DNA of 64,000 bases from Gymnogyps californianus (lineage: Eukaryota > Chordata > Aves > Accipitriformes > Cathartidae). The stretch covers positions 201,333,494 through 201,397,493 of the forward strand of contig NC_059471.1 of the NCBI RefSeq assembly GCF_018139145.2, in the 5' to 3' direction. A program made the translations under genes and the position numbers. Below the pieces are notes generated by a model. That model searched no databases, was not told where the DNA came from, and saw only the letters and a list, made by a program, of their open reading frames with translations. Positions 53,273 through 64,000 of the stretch are shown in pieces (the first letter of the stretch is position 1; the number at the start of each line of letters is the position of its first letter).

Positions 53273-56200
53273 AATATTCACAGCATTTCTATACTCGTGA
53301 TGTCATGGACATGCCTGTTGTCCCAAATTAGTCCTTGGCTATTAGAGTGCTCTCGATTTTGTTTTTAATAAAGCCGGAAAGAATTAAATTAGGGGCAAAT
53401 AAAGAACAAATCTAAAGCTACCACATTTCTGCTGTATAAAGTACAAATAGACTCCAGCAACACAGTAAGCTTATTAATTTTTATTGCATAGAACGTAGCA
53501 GTATAGAAGTACAGATGTGAAGGTTTCAAACTTGGAAATCGCTATCTTGTAAAAATCTATTTGACTATATATGTCTACCCCAGTTTGCAACACTTTAAAT
53601 CAAGGCATCAGAAGAAATCTATCCTCATCCAAGACTTTGAGAGTACCAAGGAAATGTACTTGCACTTGTATTTGAAACTTGTCCTCTATTTAATATCTCA
53701 TTAACCATTAAACTATTTGTCATTGGTTGAAACGTTACATTCTCCCTAGTCAAAGCATAATTTCAATTTACTGTCATTATACTAACTCTTTTCCCTTGTA
53801 GATTTCCCAAGGAATTAGACGTCCTAGTTATGAGCTGGAAAAGATGCTCCCCCCAGCACAGGATTTCTACAAAGGAGTTTTAATGCCACCTACAAATCAG
53901 ACACACATTTTCAATCAAGATTGTACCACAAAAATATCCTTGCTTCAATATAATTAATATTTTCTTAAAATTCCAGAACAATTATTTTGAAAATGAGCAG
54001 TTGTAAAACATTCTTATCGCAGACATGATCACCTGTTAAAAATGTGAGCATAGAATTAAGTTTAACCTACTGATTCAGAGCTGAAATTAGCCAGATCCAA
54101 AAACAGTATTTGTAAAACCTTGTCTATAAACTCTGTCCCAGATTGAAAGGATACTTTCTGAAGCAACAGTTTGAACTCCAATTCCTACTCTGTCTTTCAG
54201 TTGTATCACTATTTTACATAATTCTGTGCCCAATAAGTATCAAAATATTTATAAATCCCCATAGATTTTAGACCACAAATATCCCCATTTGCTAGCACTA
54301 GCCAATTGTCACTTCTGCTCAGGAGATTGCATTTATTTTTTGCAGAAACATTGTTGGGTTAGGATATCTTATTATGAAGGGATAATGTGGTGTGTAAATG
54401 CTTCAGATCGATAGAATTCATTTAATTTTGGAAAAATTTGTTTTATCTGGTTTACTACAATACATTCAGATATACATTTCTTCTCTCTGAAGAAGAAAAG
54501 GTTTAAAGCAATTATTCTAAAAGAAATCTTAGGACAGTATCCTTTTACTGCAGTAGATTTAAAGATTCTTCATATTCCATAAATATTTCATGGAGCATCC
54601 TACAATGAAAACATGCCATCAATTTACCAGCTTTCTAACCCCACGAGCTATTACTAGAGCTATTACCCATTACACCTAAAACACACGAGGGGAAACAACC
54701 AAGTCTACAAGTATTTTTCTTGCAACTACAAGCTCATCATTCTATCAGTTACAAATAAATAAAATATAAGAAATATTAAAGGAGTTCAAAATTTCTCTGT
54801 ATGCATTATTCATTTTTGATACAGCTGTTATTTCATTGAGATTACTGTAAACAGCTACATGAAGTGATGGCCTGCGTGAACAACTCCACGATAGATATGA
54901 TAAAACTAGATTTACATGTTTTATGTTCCTATAACATAAATTCCTTGGATAATTTAACTATACAAAGCTGGAAAATTCTTTCAAGAGCATAGATTCACAG
55001 AACTGCAGCTCCCCCAACAGCATGTTATAATACAGGCAGTACATATAGAAAACAGCTTTAATAGAGGGCTTGTTATTACTATGGCAACCACAGCAACTGG
55101 TTTCCAAAATGAATAATAGCTCTGTTAGGCACTTCATTAAAATTTTTTTAAGCAAACACTGCCCTTAATCTTCTCAATGGAACAAAGAGTTATTCTGAAT
55201 GCATGCAGAAAACAAGAAATAAAGACCAATCCAATGTTGTTAATAGAGGGTAAGACCCTTTTCAGGACCTTTGCTAGAAAAGAGCAGGGAAGTACATCTT
55301 GTCCGCTATTTCACGTAGAAAGTCAGAGAAGCAGAAGTAGATGAGGTTGGTGTTAGAAGGTATGACAAAGCAAGTGAACAGAAGACTAGGAAAACTAAAG
55401 CAAAAGGAAGATTAATAAAACTGCTTAAGAAAGAATTGCAACAAGTGAAGCCAACAATGTAAATTATGAAGTAATGGAGAACAACTATGCCAGCAGAAGA
55501 TTTTAAATGGCATTGTAGTTTTTCATAGTTCTCCTGCAACATTCAATTTCTATGCATCATCAATTGGTTTTATTTTTACATTAAAGCCATTCAAACAATC
55601 TCTAACAAACCTTCCAAGTAGAACTAAGGTATTTCTCTATACAGAAATAGAGAAAATAGGAAATACCACTTACAGTACCAGTTAATTAAAGGAGACAATT
55701 TTCCCACTTATTTAGAAATAACAGGCAGTACTTATTTCTCCTGATTGGGGAGAAGATGGAATTTTGCAGTCTGTTAACCAATGACAAGAAAGATCCAGTT
55801 TTTAAGTGAAGAGCCAAGTAATAATTATTTACTTTTGGACAACGTCAGCTGTGTTCCATCCCCCCCATACCTTTTTTTTTTTAAATATTCATATGCATTT
55901 GGAACAAATAACCAAGGCATAAATTTACTTATTATAATATTAAAGCTTCATGTTATTAAGAAAAGACTCCTACAAAACAGATTTAAAAAAAAAAAAAAAC
56001 CACTATTGCAATATCTACATTCAAAAATGCAATCTGACACTGGTGCTTCATAGTGACACTATAGTACAAGAAAGGCACAACTAAAATAATCAGGATTACT
56101 AGATACATGTCTAGATTACTGAGGCACAAAATGCATGCAATTGTTCACAAGAGCTAGTACTAGAGAGCTTCCCCCATTAACACAAAAACCAAAACCAGTA

Positions 56201-58057
56201 AGTCTACCTACAATGTACATTTATTTATCACCTAAGAAATGCAAAGACTTCCTTTCTTTTTATAATTTCCCTCAATATCATTGGCTTAGGAGGAAAGCTG
56301 CTGATAAGCTTCATGATGTACAGAATAAAGAGGATCCTGATCAGGCAAAGAATTTCACATGGAATACACCTAACGAGCTACAGTTCTGCTCTTGGATCAC
56401 TTCCTCCATATGCATTCAAAGTTGAGCTTGGGAAAGTCAAATAAAAAAGCAGGCAATCTTGCAAAAAGAATAAATTGACTTGGTCATCCAATACAGTTTA
56501 CAGATTGCCTTTCAACTACTGAATTTGGCTCTTTCTGTTCATATTAATATAGTGAATTCCATGCCACTTTCAGGCATTTGACATTTTAGTATTTCCTGCC
56601 TCTAAGGAGAGCTAACGTCTGCTGATGAACTCAAAGCGAGAAGACTACTGGGACTGTAGTGCACTCCTCCTAAATGTTTCATGGATTTGGAAAGACAGGA
56701 AACAAGCCTGAATTTCAGTTTGTGGTCAAGCGCTAAGGGAGGTGGAGAAGCTGAACTTAGCTCACGGTTCACAAAAAATGAAAAATTGCTAGTATGTACA
56801 ACGAGAAATCCTTTTGCTCTTATTTTAGTTGTCAGCATTAACCAAAAAAAACCACCTAGCTGTCAAAGAACTTCATCTACACCTAAACTGAAAATATTTC
56901 CAATACAGTCATTGGACTAAAGACTCATAATTAAAACAGTAAGAGCTACAATTTTTTTTGTATTCAGGATAGGGTTTAAAAGCTTTTCCCTAATTTCCCA
57001 CCTCTATTACACTAAATTCCTGTAAAAGGCTAGCCCATAACCTCTAATCCACGTAAGGTTTTCTCAGTTAACTGCAAACATGCATTACATCTCCAGAGTA
57101 GTTGTCCATTATTGCTAAAAGACATGTGAGGGCATATCTAACCAATGATCAGTATCAGGAAGGCAGCATAGCACAAACATACATAGTGAAATACGCTCTA
57201 CTGTGATTACCTTCCCAGGCAATAACTGCTTTATATATATATTTTTATATATATCTTCCAGCTCTGGACTTCCTGCTAATGAAGTAACTATGACTTAAGT
57301 TTCTATTTTTTTAACAGTGAAAGAGATGGTGGCAAGAAAACACACAGGATGAATACTACTTCCTTGAGCCTTGGTAAACTGACTTACGAGCAGGATGTGC
57401 TACTCATTACAACACGTAAATTGCTAATCTTGATGTTCAAAAGCTTCAGGGCCCATAGAAAAATCAAAGTTCTCAATAGCCTTGCTGGTGACATTCCTAG
57501 TAAGTTCCTCCCCCTCTGTGTCATCTGCACAATGGTGTGGGAAGCCGGAGAGGCTGCTCCCTCGGATAGTCTATGACTACCACAGGGAACACTGAACTTC
57601 TCACTCAAGTCTCTTTTACTGTGATAATGCAGATTTCACGTAGTGTCTGTTTAAGTTCAACTTTCATGATGCTATCAGGAAAGAAAGGGAGACAGCACAC
57701 CAAAGAAAAACAAATTAAAAAAAAAAAAAAAACTACAAGAATACATCATCATATAGTACCTTTCTTTCTCCCAGCTCATCCAGAGTAAAATATCCCTCTG
57801 AATTGTACTGTCCACCACATGGCTCAGGCTTAAAGATGATTTTTGAACACCTGATCACAAATCAATACAATGAGGGGTATATGATCTCTTAAAAACTCTG
57901 CTAAAACTTTAACTGACATGAAAAAACTTTTAATTGATGACTTTTGCAATTTGTAGTAGAATGCTGTCTAATTCCCATTTTTTTTCAATTATCAGTGGTA
58001 ACTACCAAGGTGTGTGTACCTTGTGTGTACACAGGAATTTGGATGATAACTTGGGGA

Positions 58058-58076
58058 TTTTTTTTTTTTTTTTTTT
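58058..58076. repeat. T-run, about 19 nt
   Basis: An uninterrupted T tract after TTGGGGA. A second T-run of about 16 lies near 58590-58606. No mobile-element body is recognised next to either. Confidence 0.8.
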
Positions 58077-58757
58077 AACAGTAATCCCTTTGCATATAGC
58101 TGAACTTATGGTCCCACTGTAATGCTCTATATCCAAACCCATTTGGAAACAGAATTAGTACAGAACTCCACTCTTGCTGAAAGGAACCTACTGCCATGAG
58201 TGCAACGTGAGAGTTTTAAAGACTGTGCTAAGAGCACATGTTCAGATCAACGGTTTTAACCTAGAATGCTCTCTGTGGAGGACTTCAGCACAACAACAGT
58301 TTTACTCTCTATGCCACGCTGCTGCAATTACTATTAACAAAAATCAGATAAGAGATCCTTGATTTATAGGCAAGTACTTCCTGAAAGAGGTCCAGAACCT
58401 CGGAACTAGGGCTCTTCTGTGTAGTCCACAATGTCCCATATTCATTCGTTAACCGAGTCATACTTGACTACCAAAGCTCCTGACCAAAAAAAAGGCAAAG
58501 ATTTAGGGTACAGGCTGCTTTTTCAGAACTAAGAAAAGGGCAAGATTACTTTGTTTGTTAATAGGATCTGCAGCTGTTCCATCTTAGTCTTTTTTTTTTT
58601 TTTTTGCAATAAAAACTTAATTCAATGATAGGTGGTGCTTGGAACCTGGAACAGGAAGGAGTCTTTGCTCAAGGCAAAATTAACAAATCCTTTCTAAAAG
58701 AAAACAGTGCAAATCTACATTTTTTTTTCTACTTGAAGGTATAGATTCCAACTACAG

Positions 58758-59200
58758 TTCTTCTGTAAGGCCTTTGATATAGTCTCCCACAACATTCTTG
58801 CCGCTAAATTGGAGAGATATGGGTTTGATGGATGGACTGTTAGATGGATAAGGAATTGGCTGAATGGCCACGTCCAAAGAGTTACAGTGGAAACCAGTAA
58901 CGAGTGGTGTCCCTTGAGAGTCCATACTGGGAGCAATACTATTTAATATCTTCATCAATGACATGGACAGCGGAACCGAGTGCACCCTCAGCAAGTTTGC
59001 AGATGACACCAAGCTGAGTGGTGCAGTTGATTCGCTAGAGGGAAGGGATGCCATCCAGAGGGACCTTGATACGCTTGAGGATTGGGCCCAGGCAAACCTC
59101 ATGAAGTTCAACAAGGCCAAGTGTAAGGTCCTGCACCTGGGTCGGGGCAATCACCAGTATCAGCACAGGTTGGGGGATGAGTGGATTGAGAGCAGTCCCA
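58758..59200 (+). mobile_element. CR1 LINE, internal RT fragment on the plus strand
   Basis: It reads forward from FCKAFDI (motif A) through the [11 protein letters not shown] and NWLNG segment, then the [13 protein letters not shown] motif C (FADD at 58996-59007), to [10 protein letters not shown], where similarity ends near 59200. The frame shifts near 58920-58960, and the first part reads [11 protein letters not shown] followed by a degraded VPQGS region. Both the 5' part and the whole ORF2 C-terminus plus 3' UTR are missing. It corresponds to about 50105-50560 of the other CR1 but lies on the opposite strand. Non-functional relic; boundaries are approximate. Confidence 0.94.
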
Positions 59201-62200
59201 AATTACTACATTAATTATTTTAACTGGTAGTTTAAATACAAGGAAAGAGAGGTATAAAAGAGGAACTGAAAAAAAAAAAAAACCACAAACACTGAAAACC
59301 TGAGATCAGAGAAGGTACAGAAAACAGAGAGGAAAAATTGGAAGAAAATAAAAAGTTTACTAAAAAAAAAATTTTAAACACTGGTCCAATACAGAGCAAA
59401 CTAGTTAAAAATGTCAACACTTATTATGTAATGCAATGACTATGTCAATCAAATATCTTTACAAAAGAAGAGAAATACACTCTCCGGAGACAAACTATGC
59501 AAAATCCTCTCAAAATTGTTTCAAGAACCTATTATCACCTAGTTACAATGAAAAATAATAAATTAATACCTTTAAATTGAAATATCCCACTAAAGCAGTA
59601 ATCTGAATAAATGCTGATTATTACGTGAAACCAGAAGTTATGAGACCAAGCCATAGAAAAAAGGAAGACAAAATACTAATCCTGCAAAATGCAATTAATA
59701 TAAGGAACCATTTATGGATATTTAGCACTGATTTCTTTCAGAAGATTTTTAGTTTAAAAAAAAGACCTTTCAAAGCCTACTGGTAGAGTAATGACCTTTT
59801 TTTATTAGTCTTGTTTATTAGCTGAAAAGGCATGCATGTTTTGCAGATAACAAGCTAACTAGAACAGAACAGGAATCAGAGAGGACACCTTTCGATGACA
59901 ATAGTTTGAAAAGATAGATATGACTAATGGCATGTCACATGAAGCAGCGGTAGGACAAATGTTCACTTTATACTATATACCAATGAACTGGAAGAAGAAT
60001 AAGCACTAACGTGATCAACTATAGATAATTCAAAACTACAGGGGGCAATAAAATTCTAAATGACATGGATGGATCAGGAGCATAGAGATAAATCGCTATG
60101 CAGTTCAGTGCAGATAAATTAATGAAGCTGGGAACAAAATTCATCAAGTTCATTTCAATTAATGCATTTTGTAAATTTATTGAAACTTTTCAATACCATC
60201 AGTTTGACAAAGAGTTTTAAAGGACATAACAGATTGCTGTTACAGACTACTATATTTATGAACCATAAATAAAAGATAATTACTATGTTTAGTCAGGTTT
60301 AATATACATCTAGAATGTATAAACAACTGTAAGCACAAATAGGAAAATCCTACATTTCAAGTTGCTGCAACAGTACAGATAACCACTGTGATGGGAAAAA
60401 GAGACACATCTAGTACGTTTTCTTTCTAAATTTAATTTCTAGAGAACCACCCTAGAATTCTTTTATTACAGTACACAGAGGCAACCAGCTATTGTTACGA
60501 GAATCTGAGATTACACCATTTGTAATTCCTGTAAAATTACGGAATTAATTTTTGCCATCAGATTAATCAAAGGTTCAGCTATTCTTTACATGTTCTGTAA
60601 GACTTCACAACCTTATCTACTACTTCTATAGCAAAGGACTGGCTAAGAGACAGTACCCCACTCCGCAGCTTGTGGTGCTCTCTGCAAAGTTTTTCTTTTT
60701 AGAGATTTTGTTAGAATGAGTAATAGAAATAGATGAGTTTAAAAAAGGTGCAATGAAACAGAGCTTTTGAAGGTGAATATAGGATACAGCAATATGAGTA
60801 AATTTAAGATAGGAATGCTTTACCATTTCCATAGGTGCTTTTACAGGGCCTTCTTTTATTTTTACCAAGGTAGTACGCTAAAACTTCAATATGTTCTTTT
60901 GTTCAACTTGCAATATGTTGTGACTAAGTAGAAAGAAAAATCAGCTTAACATGCAGAACAACTTTACATCTTAAGAAATGAGTTGTTTTGACTCTGAAAA
61001 ATTTGATATACACATGCTATGTTGCATAACGGTAGCATTACCATGTTATGAGGCTTTATTAAGACAACACAGTACACCAAGCTTACTGTTGGTTGGTGTT
61101 TGATTTAAATAAACATGTTTCTGACATCCAATTACATACTGATTAGCTGTATGTGTGTAAAAAAAGCAGAAAATTAGTTGATTTGAAGATAAAGAGTGAG
61201 TTAAGGAAGTGCTTTAATGGGCTATTCTTTAAATTGATATTACAAAACCCATCATATATCTGCTATGCTGAGGTTATAAGTTCGAGATAACTTGTTTGTT
61301 GTTATAAGTCAGTCTGATTTTATCAACATAGTTTGCTTACATTGTGTTTGCACAGTAAACAGCTCCCTAAAACATTGTACAAGACTACATAAAAACACAA
61401 GTCTAACAGATTTAAGGGAATTAAACTTAAATTGGAAGTGTGATAGACATAGCAGTACTGTCCCTCTTAAATATGTCAACAGTGGTCTGTTGAAGGAAAG
61501 AGAAATTTCTTCTCAGAGACACTGTCCCTATGCTGCTTTGTTAAAGTCCTGTCCCCTCCCCTCCTCTTAAAGCAACCAATTGTTGGCAAAAGATTCTGCA
61601 AGCACAGAGCCCATCTTCATTCAGTAACGCAAGGTCCATTACAAGGAAAGACAAGGCCTGAAATGAAGTGAATCTACATCAAATTGACTGCAAGGCAAGC
61701 ATAAGCACAGGTTGATTGCACAAAACAACTAGCGTAAATTGTTCTCTCTGAATAACCCGGCATGCAGTACCAGGAGTGGGAGGCTATGCAGGCACATAGG
61801 CCCTACAGTCTACTCTGCAGCTGTCTAAGAAACACAGCTGTACTGCTATCTCCAGTCCTATCCTGCTTCCTGAATTTGCACCCAGTACACCTCAATACGA
61901 TCTTAATTGACAGGGGTCAGTCCTCAAGTCCCTCTCCAACCAAAACTGCTTCTTACAACAGGCGCCTTCTACCAGTCCACATTTCTTCCCGTAACATGGT
62001 TCAGCTTGTTCAGCAGCTTTCATTCTGTAATTTTAACTTTATGAGATTATCTCCCCATTCTTTGCATTATATTACTACTTGAAGGTATACTGTCAGGGCT
62101 CTTGAATACCTCTCTCCTGCAGCACAAATCATATACCTACAAGTAACATCTCTATAGGAACTGGGGTTTTTTTCATATAGCTAACTACTCTTGACATCTA

Positions 62201-63401
62201 ATTCACATTATACTTTCCCCACTTATATTAGAGGTAATAACAGCACAGCAATAGTCAAATAAAAAGTGCCAAATGGAAATAAGGCATATTATTTGCATCT
62301 GTTTATCATGCAAACAACAAAAATGCCTGCAGGACAGAGAAATAAAGTGTGTTACAAGCGCTTAAGGGAAGACTCAGAACAACTACAAGGGCAATTATAA
62401 ATTACAAGAGTGAGCTTATTAGTTCAGCTCTACAAAATATTAAAAATGAGTTAAGGGCACTTTTGAGCCACAGAAATAGGCTCTTTATTCATAAATAAGA
62501 GTTAAGTAACCTAAAAGAATTAATTCTTTTATCTTCTGAGAATTCTGGGGTGGCTTTTTTTTCTTCCTTTCCTAGTTCATGTTCTCAGACTGTGCCTCAC
62601 TAATAACTATTTGTGTATGTAAGCATCTGCTGGATAAAACTGTACACAGAAACTTTGAGAATGGCTCTGCCATTATATATTTATGTAGTATTTACCAGTG
62701 GATTCATATTCCAATTGCAGTCTATACCTGGTATATTATTTTTCTCAGTGTATAGTTTGATGGGGTTGATAGAACCTACCTATTTCCATAACTTCACAAT
62801 ATCCAACCTATGGACCAAACCCAACTCCAAAATCTATTAGGGAACTTCAATGGCTAAAATAATCTTCACTTCCAAATTTATATGCATAATCCATCTTTTT
62901 GAGTTTTCTTGTGAAAGAACACACTCTTTCACAACCTCTAATTGACGTACAAGACTAACATCACATTTTACACCATCTTTATAGGATAATGACTACTCAA
63001 GTGTTACTGAAAGGATTTCAAGATCATTTGTACTACTTTCTGTTCTTAGTCTATGTTGATTTCTCACATTATGATAAGAGAAAAGCCTTGACTTGAAAAT
63101 GTGCATGACATTGTGGAACTGGAACAGATTAACTTATTTTTATATTGCTTTGAAAGGACTCATCACATAATCTCTTTGAACAATATGCAAAACTATATCA
63201 AGAAAACAAAGTCAACAGAAATACTTTACTTCTGCTATGACTACTTCCAAGCAAAACTAACACTACTACATGCAGAAATGAACAGAAATATTTGCTAAAA
63301 TGTTTCCAAGACAACTACTCACTAATTCAATTCATCGTGACAAACAAAACCCAACTATCTGTGGATCTAACACAAAACAAAGACCCACACATACCACAGC
63401 A

Positions 63402-63402
<1 letters not shown>

Positions 63403-63450
<48 letters not shown>
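63403..63450. repeat. (CA)24 microsatellite
   Basis: Twenty-four perfect CA units. It is flanked by degenerate A/C-rich sequence, and there are further short CA stretches around 63670-63770. A perfect array of this length is likely length-polymorphic. Confidence 0.97.
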
Positions 63451-63453
<3 letters not shown>

Positions 63454-63510
63454 AGCTTGGAGCCTGTTACCTAGTTCTACCTTAGTCCATTTTCAGTATT
63501 ACTCTGAAGA

Positions 63511-63580
63511 GAAAAACAAAACAAAACCCACAAAAAACAACAAAAAACCCCAAACAAACCACCACACACAACCCACAACA
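63511..63580. repeat. A/C-rich low-complexity tract
   Basis: GAAAAACAAAACAAAACCCA continuing to CACACACAACCCACAACAG. It has the same style as the tracts at 13580 and 27994 and lies 60 bp beyond the CA microsatellite. Confidence 0.8.
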
Positions 63581-64000
63581 GTTTCCCAGGCTACTACTAT
63601 CATTATAAATCAAGATTCCTTTTTAAACATATTCTTCATTGTAACATGGAGCTAAACCAAACATCTCCCAAAAATGCATACACACATGCACACACCAGAT
63701 TCTGATGAACTGTACATATGGTCATATCCACATACATTTTTGCATATGTATATATGCACACACACACTTTCCCTGATATATACTTATAATGTAGTCTGAG
63801 CACTACCATCACATATGATCACACACTAATAGCTTCATGATCATCAAGAGTTTGCATGTCATCAATAAAGAGTTCATTTCTTTCACTAAGAAAAATCAGG
63901 TATTATTTATAGATATATTAGGAAATGCTACTGAATATATCCCACATACAAAAGTCAAAATATTTGTATGAAAAAATCAAAACTGGACTTAAAATTCTAA

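Larger units (their letters stand above)
39991..64000 (-). other. TBC1D22A: TBC1D22A upstream intron (partial, at least 24 kb, phase 1)
   Basis: From the acceptor at 39991 to the window end I recognise no exon. In particular I found no match to the short KFKQLL-containing segment that precedes this exon in the family. The stretch carries the 1.95-kb CR1 (49416-51365), the G45 tract (49309-49353), an internal CR1 fragment (58758-59200), A/C and G/T low-complexity tracts, the (CA)24 repeat, and a GC-richer unidentified region at about 45780-46640. The remainder is AT-rich sequence in which I see nothing. Confidence 0.75.

Noticed and set aside
57384..57608. Possible upstream TBC1D22A exon on the minus strand (74-codon frame)
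   Set aside because: The Ser/Ala-rich sequence does not match the family's N-terminal region, has no convincing acceptor/donor pair and does not provide the expected phase-1 donor.
58752..59150. 132-codon minus-strand open frame
   Set aside because: It is the antisense shadow of the plus-strand CR1 fragment with the FADD motif.
1..64000. tRNA, rRNA, snRNA, CRISPR or prokaryote-type operon features
   Set aside because: I looked by eye for tRNA box B-like motifs, snRNA starts and regularly spaced direct repeats, and saw none with a matching partner or structure.

Overview
This window is vertebrate, almost certainly avian, nuclear DNA. Two things show that: AT-rich, intron-dominated sequence with canonical GT-AG spliced exons, and several copies of CR1, the dominant LINE of birds, with the usual CR1 3' end (repeated ATTCTATG motif on the element's sense strand). 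Nothing looks bacterial, and there is no operon, CRISPR array or plasmid feature.

The only host gene recognised is TBC1D22A, a TBC-domain putative Rab GTPase-activating protein, on the minus strand. Five consecutive coding exons are present. In transcript order they are 39990-39920, 34711-34583, 33616-33554, 25720-25606, and 57-1 (cut by the window edge). Their phases join without a break and give about 145 codons of the N-terminal half of the TBC domain, including both catalytic fingers: the arginine of the I-x-x-D-x-x-R motif (exon 33616-33554) and the glutamine of the Y-x-Q motif (exon 25720-25606). The signature PRMSPEVLRLQPKVTE identifies the A paralogue rather than TBC1D22B. Long AT-rich introns fit a macrochromosomal locus.

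Layout from left to right: 1-57 is a partial exon; 58-25605 is a 25.5-kb intron with two short CR1 3' ends (about 10.1 and 12.3 kb) and a candidate recursive splice site near 9.02 kb; 25606-25720 is an exon; 25721-33553 is an intron; 33554-33616 is an exon; 33617-34582 is a 966-bp intron; 34583-34711 is an exon; 34712-39919 is an intron; 39920-39990 is an exon; 39991-64000 is at least 24 kb of the next upstream intron. That last intron holds a 1.95-kb 5'-truncated CR1 with a broken reverse-transcriptase ORF, a 45-base G homopolymer next to its 3' end, an internal CR1 fragment on the opposite strand, and a (CA)24 microsatellite.

I found no previously undescribed biological system. The points most worth checking are the five-fold tandem NAG acceptor of the exon at the left edge, the juxtaposed 3'/5' splice site inside the 25-kb intron, the G45 tract, and the scattered G/T-rich (or A/C-rich) low-complexity tracts. 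All family comparisons are from memory; no alignment was run.
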